Below, piece by piece: positions 11,337 through 20,720 of a DNA stretch of 64,000 nt. The first letter of the stretch is position 1; the number at the start of each line of letters is the position of its first letter. The notes beneath the pieces are model-generated. The model was not told where the DNA came from. It was given only the letters and a program-made list of their open reading frames with translations, and made no database searches. A program made the position numbers and the translations under genes. The stretch is from Cryobacterium sp. PH31-O1 (lineage in GTDB: Bacteria > Actinomycetota > Actinomycetes > Actinomycetales > Microbacteriaceae), in assembly GCF_030063455.1 (NCBI RefSeq), contig NZ_JASITB010000001.1, forward strand, positions 124,001 through 188,000, given 5' to 3'.

Positions 11337-12290
11337 CTAACCCTTCTTGACGACGACCGCGGTGTTGTCGGGGGCGTAGTAGTTGTGGGCGAAGGCAATC
11401 TTCGTGGTGGTCTTGGCGATGACGGCGCAGTTGGAGACCTTGGTGTTTCGGCCGAACGTGTTGTCTTTGATGATGGTGCCTTTGAGGGGGCCGTAGGCCT
11501 TTTCGGCGATGTTGACGGTGCAGGCGCCGTTGTTGGCGTAGTTGTTGGTGAAGACGAAGTTGGAAACCACTCCGCGGTCCTGGGTGATCTGCACGGCGGC
11601 GCTGTGGGAGTCGGTCAGGCGGTTGGCGATGACCTTGACGTTGTTGCCGCTTTGCACCTGGATGGAGTCGTCGTGGCTGGGCGATCCGCCCTGGTTCGGG
11701 TCCTTGAGGTAGTGCATGTGGTCGTGGATCCAGCTGTTCTGGATGAGCACGTTGCTGCCGGTGACGTGGATGCCGTCGATCACATTATTGATGTCCAGGC
11801 GGGTGGCGGTGAAGTTGTACCCGTAGATGCCGTTGGCGTGGGGCGAGGCAACCGTCGGGGACAGCTCGGTGTCGGTCACGACGAGGTTGCTGAAGCCGCC
11901 GAGGTTGTTGATGAGGGCGCCGGGACCGTTCATGGTGCGGCCACGAATGATCGAGTTCTTGATGGTGACGTTGGCGGCACTGATCTTCACCAGCCCACGA
12001 ATGTCCAGCCCGCTCAGCACGGTACCCGGCTTCGTAACGTTGATGTCGCCGTTGTGCACCTTCAGGGTAATACCGGAGGGCACCCCGGTCGTGCTGGCAC
12101 TCGGCAGAACCGTGGTGGCATGCGCCGGCGCGACAGCAAGACCGGTGAAGGCAACGATCAAGGCGGCGCCGGCAGCCAGAAGGGCGAGCCGGCGCGGCGG
12201 ACGGGCAGCGTCCGCACCCGTCAGTTCAGCGGATGCCCTGGTGCGGGCAGCGAAAGCGGGAGCGATGGAACGAGCGTTCTTCGAGGACAT
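11337..12290 (-). CDS. Secreted right-handed beta-helix protein
   Basis: This 317-residue protein has an N-terminal twin-basic region and a hydrophobic segment (RLALLAAGAALIVAFTGLAVAPAHA) with a likely cleavage after AHA near residue 58. The rest consists of short turns of a parallel beta-helix: GTVLSGLDIRG, NVTIKNSIIRG, NLVVTDTELS, NVLIQNSWIHD, DDSIQVQSGNNVKVIANRL, NFVFTNNYANN. This fold is shared by pectate lyase-like proteins and surface glycan-binding proteins, but no catalytic triad can be named with confidence. It is likely secreted and may act on polysaccharide. It is transcribed alone and converges with the polymerase gene. Confidence 0.8.
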   Translation of the reverse strand: MSSKNARSIAPAFAARTRASAELTGADAARPPRRLALLAAGAALIVAFTGLAVAPAHATTVLPSASTTGVPSGITLKVHNGDINVTKPGTVLSGLDIRGLVKISAANVTIKNSIIRGRTMNGPGALINNLGGFSNLVVTDTELSPTVASPHANGIYGYNFTATRLDINNVIDGIHVTGSNVLIQNSWIHDHMHYLKDPNQGGSPSHDDSIQVQSGNNVKVIANRLTDSHSAAVQITQDRGVVSNFVFTNNYANNGACTVNIAEKAYGPLKGTIIKDNTFGRNTKVSNCAVIAKTTTKIAFAHNYYAPDNTAVVVKKG

Positions 12291-12651
12291 GGTTCACATT
12301 TCGTGTCGTGCACTGGTTCGGCTGGTGCGGATGATCGGCAGTTGGGGGCCGGGTTTGATAAAATGAGCATTGCCCACTATGGGCAATGCCACAAGCAAAC
12401 TCGGGTTTTTCTCAGGTTCAAGCGAGTCCGCCAGGAGTGCTGGCCGGCCGAAGTGCGGTGCGCCAGACTCGACGCAGACAAACCGTCCTTGTAAATGCGC
12501 AGGTGGCTGGGGCATAATGGCGCTAACGGATCGCTGGGTTCCAGCGGCCGAACAATTTCATATTCGCCATCGTGCCCACAGCTATGAGTTGAAAGCGCGG
12601 TCGTTCCGAGGTCGTTGGGGAAGACGCACCTACTAGGAACGGAGAAACACG
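12291..12651. promoter_or_regulatory. Divergent promoter region with a 9-bp palindrome
   Basis: The 361-base gap separates the beta-helix gene (leftward) from DUF3145 (rightward). It contains a perfect inverted repeat, GCATTGCCC at 12367-12375 and GGGCAATGC at 12381-12389 with spacer ACTAT, which could be an operator. No protein-coding frame in it looks real. A ribosome-binding site (GGAG) precedes the DUF3145 ATG. Confidence 0.45.
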
Positions 12652-13173
12652 ATGGATTCAACACTCAACCGTCGGGCGCCGATTGCGCGGGGGGTGCTTT
12701 TTATGCACTCTTCTCCGCGAGCCGTCTGCCCGCATGTCGAGTGGTCGGCTGGCCGTGCGCTCGGTGAGGCGGTAAATTTCGACTGGTCGGAACAGCCAGC
12801 CCTTCCCGGCTCCTTCCGGGCCGAGTACTTCTGGGAGGGATCCCCCGGAACCGGTGCCGCGCTAGCATCCGCTTTGCGCGGGTGGGATCAGTTGCGCTTT
12901 GAAGTCACCGAAGACGCCGGGCCCGATTCTGATGGTGGCCGGTGGCTGCACACGCCCGAACTCGGAATCTTCTATGCGCAGACCGACACCGTGGGCAACG
13001 TCGTGGTTCCGGAAGACCGCATCCGATCAGCCATGGACAGCGCCGGGGCGAACGCCATCGAACTGCACCGCCAGTTGCGTCTGGCTCTCGGACAGTCCTG
13101 GGACGACGAACTGGAACCGTTCCGTCAGGCCAGTGACCTGAACGCGGTGGTCTGGCTGCATCAGGTCGGCTGA
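12652..13173 (+). CDS. DUF3145 family protein
   Basis: This 173-residue cytoplasmic protein starts at an ATG preceded by ACGGAGAAACACG. It shows the family's opening RGVLFMHSSPRAVCPHVEWSA and the later LHTPELGIFYAQTD...VVPEDRIR and DELEPFRQA patterns. DUF3145 is restricted to actinobacteria and has no assigned activity. In Streptomyces the gene sits immediately beside fabF at the end of the fabD-fabH-acpP-fabF cluster. Here fabF is found 22.6 kb away on the other side of the mobile island, with both genes pointing at the island. Confidence 0.88.
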   Translation: MDSTLNRRAPIARGVLFMHSSPRAVCPHVEWSAGRALGEAVNFDWSEQPALPGSFRAEYFWEGSPGTGAALASALRGWDQLRFEVTEDAGPDSDGGRWLHTPELGIFYAQTDTVGNVVVPEDRIRSAMDSAGANAIELHRQLRLALGQSWDDELEPFRQASDLNAVVWLHQVG

Positions 13174-13305
13174 TCCGTGGGCACCCCAAGCGTGCGGTTC
13201 GCCCGTGGCGGCGTGGCATGTCGACCGGTGACATTCCCGGCGGCAATCCCACGAAGTCACAGCCTGTGCCCCCAATAGGGCCAGGCACGGTGAATCGCCT
13301 TACAG

Positions 13306-13338
13306 AAATGACCCCGTCCAAACATGGACGGGGTCATT
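13306..13338. terminator. Terminator downstream of DUF3145, next to the island insertion point
   Basis: Arms AATGACCCCGTCC (13307-13319) and its complement (13326-13338) form a perfect 13-bp stem with loop AAACAT. It would have terminated both DUF3145 and the converging fabF before the island inserted two bases beyond it. Confidence 0.8.
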
Positions 13339-13344
13339 CTCTTA

Positions 13345-13418
13345 GGGGTCAGCTCACGAAACGGAATAAATACCACGCTAAGAGTTTCCGGGCCTGTGCA
13401 GGGGGCGGAGTTTTCCGG
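13345..13418 (+). repeat. Left terminal inverted repeat of the Tn3 island (74 bp)
   Basis: The first 38 bases (13345-13382) are the Tn3-type end; the remainder is the 3' tail of tnpA. It matches the right end base for base over 74 bp. The target duplication TCTTA precedes it at 13340-13344. Confidence 0.95.
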
Positions 13419-16338
13419 CTTTGGGTTGGCGGGGGTTGTTCCAGGTGTAGTCGCCGGTGAGGTTGATGTGTTCCCAGCCGAGTGGTGAGAGGTGATCGAG
13501 CAGCGGGTCGTCAGTGGGGTGGCCTGTTGTGGTGATGGCGTGGTCGAGGTAGACGGTGTTCCAGAGGGTGATCGCGGCGGTGAGCAGGTTCAGCCCCGAT
13601 GCGCGGTGGCGTTGGTTGTCGTAGGAACGGTCGCGGAGCTCGCCGAGCCGGTTGAAGAACACCGCGCGGGCGAGCGCATTTCGTGCTTCCCCTTTATTTA
13701 GGCCGGTTTGCACGCGTCGGCGGAGCTCGGGGTTTTGCATCCAGTCGAGAGTAAAGAGGGTGCGTTCGAGTCGTCCGAGCTCCCGCAGGGCTGTAGCCAG
13801 ACCGTTCTGCCGTGGGTAGCTGCCCAGCTTCCGGAGCATCAGCGACGCGGTGACGGTGCCGGTCTTGATCGAGGTGGTGAGGCGCAAAATATCGTCCCAG
13901 TGGGCGTGGATGATTTTGGTATTGATGTTGCCGCCGATCAGCGGCTTCAGGGTCGGATAGCTGTCGGAGTGTCCGGGAATGTAGAGACGTTTATCGGCCA
14001 GGCCGCGGATGCGCGGGGCGAATCGGTAGCCGAGGAGGTGAGTCAGGGCGAAGACGTGGTCGGTGAAACCGGCGGTGTCGGTGTAGTGCTCCTCAATCCG
14101 TAGGTCGGACTCGTGGTAGAGCAGACCATCGAGGACGTGGGTGGAGTCGCGGACGGTGGCAGAGATCACTGTGCTGTGAAACGGCGCGTACTGGTCGGAG
14201 ATGTGGGTATAGAACTGAACGCCCGGTTCCTGGCCGTATTTGAGGTTGACATGCCCGGCGAACAGGCCGCGGCCGCCGGCCTTGAAATTCTGCCCATCAG
14301 AGGATGAGGTGGTGCCCTGGCCCCATCGGGCGGCAAAGGGTTGCTGGCTTTGCGCGTTGATGATCTCGGCGAGGGCTGCGGCGTAGGTTTCGTCGCGGAC
14401 GTGCCAGGCCTGGAGCCAACCCAGTTTCGTGACGGTAGCCCCGGGCGATGCTTCAGCCATTTTTCGAAGCCCCAGATTGATCGCGTCGGAGAGAACGGCA
14501 GTGAGTAGCAGGGTGGTGTCTTGGGGTGGTTGACCGGATTTGAGGTGCGTGAAGTGCCTGGAGAATCCGGTCCACCGATCAACTTCGAGGAGAAGCTCGG
14601 TGATCTTCACGTGCGGCAAAAGACCGTAGCTCGCTCGGATGAGAGCGTCAGCCTCATCCGGAACCATATTCGTCAGCGGGCTGATCCGCAGATGCCCGGT
14701 CGCGGTCATTGCGGCATCGGGCAGCTCACCGACCGCCGCGAGCTTTTCGACGACGGCGAGTTGCTGCTCCAACCGTGTGGTGCGTTCGGTGAGGAACTGT
14801 TCCACGTCGGCGATGATCGGAAGACCGAGCGTGTCGTCGGCACGGCGCTGCACGAAGACGGCGGCAGGCACGAGATACTCGTCGAAGTCCTTGTGCTGCC
14901 GAGAACCGGCAACCCAAATATCCCCTGACCGGAGCGAATTGCGAAGCTCGCTCATCACACACAGCTCGTAGAAGCGCCGGTCCAACCCGTCGGGTGTGCG
15001 GACGAGGTCGACCCACCGTTTTCGAACGAAGGAGGTCGGTGCGGTTTCAGGAATTTTCCGTGCTTGCCGCGCATACACGTCACGCAGCACCACGATTGCG
15101 GCGAGCACGTCACGCGCGGCCGGTGCGGCCTGGAAATCGAGGGACTCCAAAAGCGCCGGCGTATATCGCCGAAGCTGACTGTACCCATCAGCTGCGAAGG
15201 CGAGGTGATCGAAATTCGCGGGACCGGCCAGCTGCTCCGCCTCCGTGACGCTTTCCTCCAGCGCCGCCCACGAGATCACTTTTTCCACCGCAGCGAAGGG
15301 TTCGACACCGGATTTTTTCGCGGCCAGAATAGCCCGGCCGAGCTGTGAATACAGCCGCACCTTGTCGCTGATCGCTTTGCCCGAGTTCTGAAATTGTTCC
15401 GCGTGGGTGCGTTTAGCCCTGCTGAATACCCCGCCCAGGCACCGGTCGTGAAGATCGATGATCTCATCGATCAACGTTGCCTGCGTGTCGAGGACCACCG
15501 CGACCAGTGTCGCGTGTCGACGGTTCGGTTCGAGGTCCCGCAGATGCTGGGATGTCATCTGAGCACCCTCCCGAGCCAACTTCGCCAGACGCCCACTGTG
15601 CAGGACGTTCCCTGTTCCGACCGGAATTCCGATCGCACGAACCGCTTTCAACCTGTCCAGATGCGCGAGAATATGCCGGGCACGCGGCGTCCCTGGCGGC
15701 TGCCGCAGCCAACTGAGACCGCTGAACTGGCTTCCCTCGGCCAACACGAGAAGGTCATCAAGCGCAGCACGGGACTCGGCAGGAACGGGTTCGACCAACT
15801 GCGCATGCATCCGCCGGGTGCCGTGCGTCAACGCTTCACCGCAAATCCGCTCAATGACGTCGACCGACGGAACAATGACGCTCTCGCCTCGGAGACCTTC
15901 GACGAGGGCTTCGGCGAGGGCGCCGCCGCGATCAGTGCGCTGAGCGAGGAGCGCCAATGTGGCCGCCCAGCGACGAAAGTCAGACAGACTGAATGTCCGA
16001 AGTCCCAGCCACGTCTGAAGTTCCGCGAAATGCTCGCTGCGCGTTTGTGCCCGTTTCGCGTATTCTTCCCAACGGTCAACCGGTACGCCCAACTGACGTG
16101 AGAGCATTTCGAGCAGGGCCGGCTCGGGACTCTCATCCACCCCGAGAGCCCGGCCGGGGAATCGGAGATAACAAAGCTGGGCGGCGAAACCCAACCGGTT
16201 CCCCTCACCTCGCCGCTGGCGAATGATCGCGAGATCGGAATCGGTCAACGTGAAGTGCTGCACACGCTGCACGGCGTCCGTAGGCAGAGCAAGTAATTCC
16301 TGACGCTCGATGACAGTCAGAACAGGACGGCGAGGCAT
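13378..16338 (-). CDS. tnpA: Tn3-family transposase TnpA
   Basis: A full-length DDE transposase of 986 residues, within the usual Tn3 range of about 950-1010. It begins [19 protein letters not shown], and the C-terminal half shows Tn3-type conserved blocks: [65 protein letters not shown] and the [26 protein letters not shown] segment. The ATG lies inside a 9-bp direct repeat at the edge of the 4.8-kb transposon, which has replaced its natural upstream sequence. A matching ribosome-binding site (AAGGAG on the minus strand) now lies at 21153-21158. The reading frame is intact, but expression is probably reduced. Confidence 0.97.
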   Translation of the reverse strand: MPRRPVLTVIERQELLALPTDAVQRVQHFTLTDSDLAIIRQRRGEGNRLGFAAQLCYLRFPGRALGVDESPEPALLEMLSRQLGVPVDRWEEYAKRAQTRSEHFAELQTWLGLRTFSLSDFRRWAATLALLAQRTDRGGALAEALVEGLRGESVIVPSVDVIERICGEALTHGTRRMHAQLVEPVPAESRAALDDLLVLAEGSQFSGLSWLRQPPGTPRARHILAHLDRLKAVRAIGIPVGTGNVLHSGRLAKLAREGAQMTSQHLRDLEPNRRHATLVAVVLDTQATLIDEIIDLHDRCLGGVFSRAKRTHAEQFQNSGKAISDKVRLYSQLGRAILAAKKSGVEPFAAVEKVISWAALEESVTEAEQLAGPANFDHLAFAADGYSQLRRYTPALLESLDFQAAPAARDVLAAIVVLRDVYARQARKIPETAPTSFVRKRWVDLVRTPDGLDRRFYELCVMSELRNSLRSGDIWVAGSRQHKDFDEYLVPAAVFVQRRADDTLGLPIIADVEQFLTERTTRLEQQLAVVEKLAAVGELPDAAMTATGHLRISPLTNMVPDEADALIRASYGLLPHVKITELLLEVDRWTGFSRHFTHLKSGQPPQDTTLLLTAVLSDAINLGLRKMAEASPGATVTKLGWLQAWHVRDETYAAALAEIINAQSQQPFAARWGQGTTSSSDGQNFKAGGRGLFAGHVNLKYGQEPGVQFYTHISDQYAPFHSTVISATVRDSTHVLDGLLYHESDLRIEEHYTDTAGFTDHVFALTHLLGYRFAPRIRGLADKRLYIPGHSDSYPTLKPLIGGNINTKIIHAHWDDILRLTTSIKTGTVTASLMLRKLGSYPRQNGLATALRELGRLERTLFTLDWMQNPELRRRVQTGLNKGEARNALARAVFFNRLGELRDRSYDNQRHRASGLNLLTAAITLWNTVYLDHAITTTGHPTDDPLLDHLSPLGWEHINLTGDYTWNNPRQPKAGKLRPLHRPGNS

Positions 16339-16343
16339 ACACG
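16335..16343 (+). repeat. 9-bp direct repeat (target duplication), left copy
   Basis: GCATACACG lies immediately outside the TGTG end of the 4.8-kb element, and the same nine bases occur at 21144-21152 just outside its other end. The CAT within it is the tnpA start codon on the minus strand. Confidence 0.88.
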
Positions 16344-16383
16344 TGTGGACTTCGGCGCTCTTTGGCGGCGTTCTGTGATCGCT
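16344..16383 (+). repeat. Left 40-bp inverted end of the 4.8-kb transposon
   Basis: It reads TGTGGACTTCGGCGCTC inward, followed by a core shared with the right end. The end lies just eight bases from the stop codon of the TniB-like gene. Confidence 0.88.
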
Positions 16384-16391
16384 CTGTGTCG

Positions 16392-17198
16392 TTAATTCCC
16401 GATGACGAGGATGCTGGCGGCGGCTTCGATGACGTCGTCGGTGATGATCTCAAGTTGGTTGATTTTGAGTACTCGGTTGACTTGGGGGAAGAGGCGTTCG
16501 AGGAGGCGGAAGTTGCCGCGCGTGATGCGTTCGATCGCGGCGATGGCTTGCGCGTCGGTGAAGTCGTCGGGGTCCAGGGTGCGGCCGAGGCGTTTCCAGT
16601 GGCGGTCGAGCACGAAGAGGAGTTCGTCGCGGCCGAGGGCACGGTAGTGGTGGGAGAAGCCGAGGCGGCTGTATAGCTGGGGGTAGTGGCGGAAGCGCTG
16701 GTCGATTCCGGGCATGCCGATGAGGATCATCGCGAGGTGGGTTCGGTCGTGGCGGTCGCGGAGGAGTTCAAGCGCGACAGGGGTGAGTCGTTCGGCTTCG
16801 TCAATGATGAGCAGTTCCACCAGGTGTGCAGCTCTGCCCGGTTTGAGTGGCTCGGGGTCGAGCGTGCGGAGGTGTTCGTCGGCGCAAATACCGACCCTGG
16901 CCTGCCAATGGTCAACCTCGTCCATAAGCGTCTTGGGCCTACAGAGAACCTCCGGTGTGTAGAAGACTGTGCGGGATCGGTTGGCGAGAGCGTAGTGCTT
17001 CGCGTCGTGGTCGCCGCGTGGTCCCCATTCGTTGATGTAGGGCTCGAGGGTGTCCCAGTTGGCGTATCGGCGGGCGGAATTGGTTTTGCCAACGCCGGCG
17101 TCACCGTGGCAGATCCCGATGGTCTTCTCTTTCCGGACGGCGTTGGCGAACTCGGTGAAACGGCGGTGCTCCTTGGTGACGATGAAGTCCTGATTCAT
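16392..17198 (-). CDS. TniB/TnsC-like AAA+ ATPase of the 4.8-kb transposon
   Basis: A 268-residue P-loop ATPase with Walker A GDAGVGKT near residue 35 and Walker [12 protein letters not shown] near 140, followed by a sensor-1-like LIGMPGID. This is the architecture of transposition ATPases (TniB, TnsC, MuB, IstB) that load the DDE transposase onto target DNA. It starts two bases after the stop of the TniA-like gene, so the pair is one operon. The C-terminal part ([22 protein letters not shown] lid) is typical of the TniB group. Confidence 0.9.
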   Translation of the reverse strand: MNQDFIVTKEHRRFTEFANAVRKEKTIGICHGDAGVGKTNSARRYANWDTLEPYINEWGPRGDHDAKHYALANRSRTVFYTPEVLCRPKTLMDEVDHWQARVGICADEHLRTLDPEPLKPGRAAHLVELLIIDEAERLTPVALELLRDRHDRTHLAMILIGMPGIDQRFRHYPQLYSRLGFSHHYRALGRDELLFVLDRHWKRLGRTLDPDDFTDAQAIAAIERITRGNFRLLERLFPQVNRVLKINQLEIITDDVIEAAASILVIGN

Positions 17199-17200
17199 TG

Positions 17201-18583
17201 CTAGTCCTCTTCATACGTGCGCAGCCGTCGCCGGTGCGGTGCAGGATCTACGGCCTGGGTTTCCACGCGAGCGGCGACCGACGGGATGCGGTCGTTGATG
17301 CTGTGGCGAAGCTCGCGGCGGCGCGCTCGGCGGGCTGTTTCGATGTCGCGCAGGCTGAGCCGGAGATTGGGGTGGGCTTCATCGACGGCGACGCAGACAA
17401 AAGTGTCGTGGTCGTAGACCCGGATCTCGGAAACATCGCGCGGGTCGTAGCGGATGGTGATGGTGTGTCCCACGAAGGGGGCAAGCGTCGGGGCGAGGTA
17501 GCGCTGGCCTTGAAAGTGAATGCCATCCCGCTGCACTGTTCGGCTTTTGGGTACGGTCAGCAGAAGTCCGTCGAGTTCCTCGAGACTGTCAGGCATCCGA
17601 GGCAGCCACCCTTCAGCAACCCAGGCGTCATGTGGAGAGGTGCCGAGTTCGCTGTGAATTCGGGCGTTGTAGGTAGCGATGAACTCTCCGATCGCTCGAT
17701 CGAGATCGGGGAGGTTCAGTGCGGGTTCCGGCTTTCGGCTCCCGGGACCGAGGTGTCCGGGGAGGGCGGCGAGCAGCTCGGTGTTGATGGTGCCGAAGAA
17801 CCGCTCGATCTTGCCCCGTCCCTGGGGCCGGCCGACGATGGAGTGGATGAGGCGGATGTGCAGTTCGATGGCGGTGCGTTCGAGGTGGTGGCTAGTGAAG
17901 TCGGATCCGTGGTCGACGTGCAGGATGTCGGGGATGCCGCACATCGCCCACGTCGGATCGGTTTTACGCCAGATCGCTTGCCGCAGCGCGAGCGCGGTGT
18001 TGAGTGCGGAGGGTGCGCCGGTGAAGACGGTGTACCCACATATCGCGCGGGAATGATCGTCCTCCACCGTGGTCAGCCACGGGCGGTCGGGCTTCCCGTT
18101 GGCGCCGACGATGAGAATGTCCAGTTCCGTGTGATCGGCCTGCCAGGTCTGGTTGGGGCGATCAGCGCGGCGCCGAAATACGAGCTCGTAACGATCCCGA
18201 TACGACGTCGGCCCCTCCAACGCGAGAGTGACGAGGGCCGGATCCAATGCCAGGACGATCTCCCGCACCGTCGAATAGCTCGGTCCGAGTGCGCCCTGGC
18301 GTTGCGCTTCGACCACAGCGAGGCGGTGCAGCGTCGCCAGGCTCGGGCGTGGCTTCGTCAGTGCGAGCCGTTCGATGAACGCCACAGTTGTGGCTGCGGT
18401 GCGTGGCATTCCCGTGTCGGCGCGCGGGTGCGGGTCAAGCGCTACGATTCCGCCACGCCGGTAGAGGTGGTGCCAGCGTTGCAACGTCCGCGCGCTGATC
18501 CCAGCGTCCCGGGCGAGAGCCGCAAGGGGCACCTGGTCTTCGACGTGAAGTCGAAGAACCCGCCACCGCTCGTCGCCGTCCAC
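17201..18583 (-). CDS. TniA-like DDE transposase of the 4.8-kb transposon
   Basis: This 460-residue integrase-fold transposase has an N-terminal helix-turn-helix (LAALARDAGISARTLQRWHH), an RNase H-like core with catalytic acids in WQADHTELDI, HVDHGSDF and GKIERFFGT, and a Mu-type C-terminal beta domain (TVQRDGIHFQGQRYLAPTLA...VRIYDPRD-like). It is shorter than Tn5053 TniA (about 559). It acts with the adjacent ATPase. The gene lies 11 bases downstream of the resolvase gene, so all three genes are probably co-transcribed. Confidence 0.9.
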   Translation of the reverse strand: MDGDERWRVLRLHVEDQVPLAALARDAGISARTLQRWHHLYRRGGIVALDPHPRADTGMPRTAATTVAFIERLALTKPRPSLATLHRLAVVEAQRQGALGPSYSTVREIVLALDPALVTLALEGPTSYRDRYELVFRRRADRPNQTWQADHTELDILIVGANGKPDRPWLTTVEDDHSRAICGYTVFTGAPSALNTALALRQAIWRKTDPTWAMCGIPDILHVDHGSDFTSHHLERTAIELHIRLIHSIVGRPQGRGKIERFFGTINTELLAALPGHLGPGSRKPEPALNLPDLDRAIGEFIATYNARIHSELGTSPHDAWVAEGWLPRMPDSLEELDGLLLTVPKSRTVQRDGIHFQGQRYLAPTLAPFVGHTITIRYDPRDVSEIRVYDHDTFVCVAVDEAHPNLRLSLRDIETARRARRRELRHSINDRIPSVAARVETQAVDPAPHRRRLRTYEED

Positions 18584-18594
18584 GACTGGTTACA

Positions 18595-19185
18595 TCATTG
18601 GTCCTCGCGGGCGGCGAGGGCGTGTTGGTGGCGGTAGAGGGTTGCTCGGCTCCAGCCGACGAGGTGGGCGGCATCGGCGGCGGTACGTCCACGCTTCCGG
18701 GCGGCGTTGACGATCCCGAGCTTGTCGGCGATCACTGTCGGGTTCACGGCTGGCCGGCCGAAGCGGGTGCCGGCGGTGCGTGCGGCGGCGATGCCGGCAT
18801 TGACGCGTTCGACGATGAGTTCGCGTTCATACTCCGCCAGTGTGGCGAGCATGTTCAGCATCAGCCGACCGTTCGTCGTGGCGGGGTCGATCCCATCCGA
18901 GATCGAGCGGACGAGCACACCCCGTTCCCGGAGCAGGTTCACCGTGTTGAGGACATCGATGAGGGACCGGCCGAGCCGGTCCACCCGCCACACGACAATA
19001 GTGTCGTCGGGTTCGGCGTAATCGAGAAGCTTCTTCATCCCTGGGCGCTCAATGGCCGTCTTGCTCCCCGAGGTGATATCCGCAAACACGTCGCGCTTCT
19101 GCACCCCGGCGGCAACCAGAGCATCGAGCTGTAACTGCGCATCCTGACTTGCCGTACTCACCCGCGTGTAACCCAGCATCCTCAT
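18595..19185 (-). CDS. Serine resolvase (TniR/TnpR-like) of the 4.8-kb transposon
   Basis: Starting at ATG 19185 (or 19179) gives 196 residues of a resolvase/invertase: MLGYTRVSTASQDAQLQLDAL with the catalytic serine in RVST, then DTIVVWRVDRLGRSL, NMLATLAEYERELIVERVNAGI, and a C-terminal helix-turn-helix RTAADAAHLVGWSRATLYRH. The frame stays open to 19593 through an 8-bp tandem repeat, but that part is not resolvase-like. It would resolve cointegrates at a nearby site; a res-like sequence lies 140 bases upstream. Confidence 0.93.
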   Translation of the reverse strand: MRMLGYTRVSTASQDAQLQLDALVAAGVQKRDVFADITSGSKTAIERPGMKKLLDYAEPDDTIVVWRVDRLGRSLIDVLNTVNLLRERGVLVRSISDGIDPATTNGRLMLNMLATLAEYERELIVERVNAGIAAARTAGTRFGRPAVNPTVIADKLGIVNAARKRGRTAADAAHLVGWSRATLYRHQHALAAREDQ

Positions 19186-19324
19186 AAACTCATTCTGCCT
19201 CACAAAGTCCCTTCGAAGATAGTGAGACAGCATGAATGGCGAGACGACTTTCCGAGACAAAATAGGAGCACGAGATTCCGCGTTTTCCTGCAGTTCGCCC
19301 ATGACTCGATTTCGGCGGGTCGAG

Positions 19325-19354
19325 TGTCTCGTAAATCTATAGTTTTCTAGGACA
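19325..19354. other. Candidate res crossover site of the resolvase
   Basis: A 30-bp imperfect palindrome opens with TGTC and closes with GACA around an AT-rich centre (AAATCTATAGTTTTC). This matches the form of site I in Tn3-family res regions. It lies in the 175-base leader upstream of the resolvase, where several GAGAC motifs (near 19231, 19248 and 19261) could be accessory subsites. Confidence 0.5.
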
Positions 19355-19361
19355 GTAATCC

Positions 19362-19449
19362 TGAGCACCTGAGCACCTGAGCACCTGAGCACCTGAGCAC
19401 CTGAGCACCTGAGCACCTGAGCACCTGAGCACCTGAGCACCTGAGCACC
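19362..19449. repeat. Eleven perfect copies of the octamer TGAGCACC
   Basis: The eight-base unit TGAGCACC is repeated 11 times without a single change over 88 bases, directly next to the res-like site. Perfect copies imply recent expansion by slippage or a functional binding array. It is outside any gene in my annotation. Confidence 0.95.
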
Positions 19450-19799
19450 TGACGCTGCATCGTGCTCGTTCGAGGTCGGACTATACCGACAATCCAAGAC
19501 CCCGCGCTCAACGGCGCCTTGCACCTGCACAGGGGTATCCGTTGGCCATCCCCCGTTGCGGCCGGTTGTGTGTTCCTGAGCGGTCGTGCCCAATGCCTGA
19601 GACCTCCGGCGCCGGACAGTCCTAACGCTTGGCGTCGAACTTAAACGTTAACCGTGGCAAGGGGCCTGAACTCTTCGAGGACCTCCTACGTGGCCCCGAC
19701 AAGTATGCTCTTCGGAACGGCTCCTCCGGATTGCCTGGTTCTTGTCGTATGGGGGGAGGCACGTACTCACTGATGGCTATAGGGGAAGGTCAACACTTA
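19450..19799. other. Leader region of the cargo gene pair
   Basis: This 350-base stretch between the octamer array and the secreted-protein gene holds no supported gene. A reading frame is open from 19629 in phase with the downstream gene, but it lacks features of a secreted protein before residue 58. The only clear signal is the AGGGGAAGG before the start codon at 19800. Confidence 0.4.
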
Positions 19800-20720
19800 A
19801 TGCAAGATTTTCGTAGATTCGTTTCATTTGGAGCAGTCGTTCTTGTAAGTAGCGCACTAGCGCTGGGATCAGTTGTCCCGGCGAATGCTGAGGCAGAAAG
19901 ACCATCGATTCTCTCTACGCTTGAGAGCGCCAATACTCAAACCGTTCAAAACATAGCCCCTATCGAAGCTGCAGATCGCGGGGGCGCGGCATTTGCTGCG
20001 CAACTTGCGGGCGTTGATGTCCTCGTTCCAAGCGACGCAGAGGCAGCCTTGAGTATCGGAGAACCTGGTTCAGAGGTCTTGATCAGCCTGCCATTCGCCG
20101 ACACCGCCAGCGCGGCCGAAGTGCTAGCGCCAGGGGTGATGGCATATGAGAATGCCAACGATTCGACCACGGTTCCGGTGGTGAAGAATGACGGATCGGT
20201 TCAGATTAACACCGTAATTGACTCTGTTGACGCACCGACTCGGTACGACTATGAAATCGGGATCAGCGACGGCTCTAGCTTCGTATCTGAATCCGACGGC
20301 AGTATCACCGTTCTCGACGCTGCACTCGAGGTAACAGCTGTTGTTGCTCCCCCGTGGGCCACGGACGCAAACGGGCAAGCAGTCGCAACGCATTACGAAG
20401 TGATTGGCAACACGATCACTCAGATTGTCCAGCACAACGTAGCCGGCGTCGCATATCCAGTCGTCGCAGATCCTTGGTGGATTCCTGCGTTGCGTCTGGT
20501 TGGCTCTTGGACAAACCATGCACTGCAGAAGATTGCTCAGCAGAACATTGCCCAGAATTTGGTAAAGATCGCTGTCCAGGAAGGGAAGAAGACTGCTGGC
20601 AACACTCCTGGCACGTCGGTCTTCACAGCCAACAGCATCCGCGTCGTCGTGAATAACAAGACCGGTGCAATCATCACGGTCTACCGCGCGGGCGGCGGAG
20701 GCGGAGGAGGCGGAGTATGA
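19800..20720 (+). CDS. Secreted cargo protein with possible nuclease-like tail, paired with DUF2283
   Basis: ATG 19800 is preceded by AGGGGAAGG and yields 306 residues with a clean signal peptide (MQDFRRFVSFGAVVLVSSAL..., cleavage likely after ANA near residue 29). The body has the 'YPVVADPWW' phrase seen in many actinobacterial secreted proteins. The C-terminus, about residues 240-306, is basic and ends with NSIRVVVNNKTGAIITVYR and a Gly8 tract. The VVVNxxTGxIITVY strand resembles the last strand of BECR-fold (RelE/EndoU-like) polymorphic toxin domains; that is inference. The gene overlaps the DUF2283 gene by four bases and is cargo of the 4.8-kb transposon. The function is not known. Confidence 0.6.
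   Translation: MQDFRRFVSFGAVVLVSSALALGSVVPANAEAERPSILSTLESANTQTVQNIAPIEAADRGGAAFAAQLAGVDVLVPSDAEAALSIGEPGSEVLISLPFADTASAAEVLAPGVMAYENANDSTTVPVVKNDGSVQINTVIDSVDAPTRYDYEIGISDGSSFVSESDGSITVLDAALEVTAVVAPPWATDANGQAVATHYEVIGNTITQIVQHNVAGVAYPVVADPWWIPALRLVGSWTNHALQKIAQQNIAQNLVKIAVQEGKKTAGNTPGTSVFTANSIRVVVNNKTGAIITVYRAGGGGGGGGV

Noticed and set aside
11283..12494. A 403-residue plus-strand frame opposite the beta-helix gene
   Set aside because: Its Val/Gly/Asp-rich repetitive translation mirrors the beta-helix codons on the other strand; there is no ribosome-binding site.
17198..18637. A 479-residue plus-strand frame opposite the TniA-like gene
   Set aside because: The minus strand has catalytic motifs of a DDE transposase; the plus-strand product has none.
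19362..19449. CRISPR array
   Set aside because: The unit is only eight bases with no spacers and no cas genes are nearby.
18595..19593. Resolvase read as a 332-residue protein
   Set aside because: The extra N-terminal part includes the translated octamer repeat and has no similarity to resolvases; ATG 19185 gives the family length.
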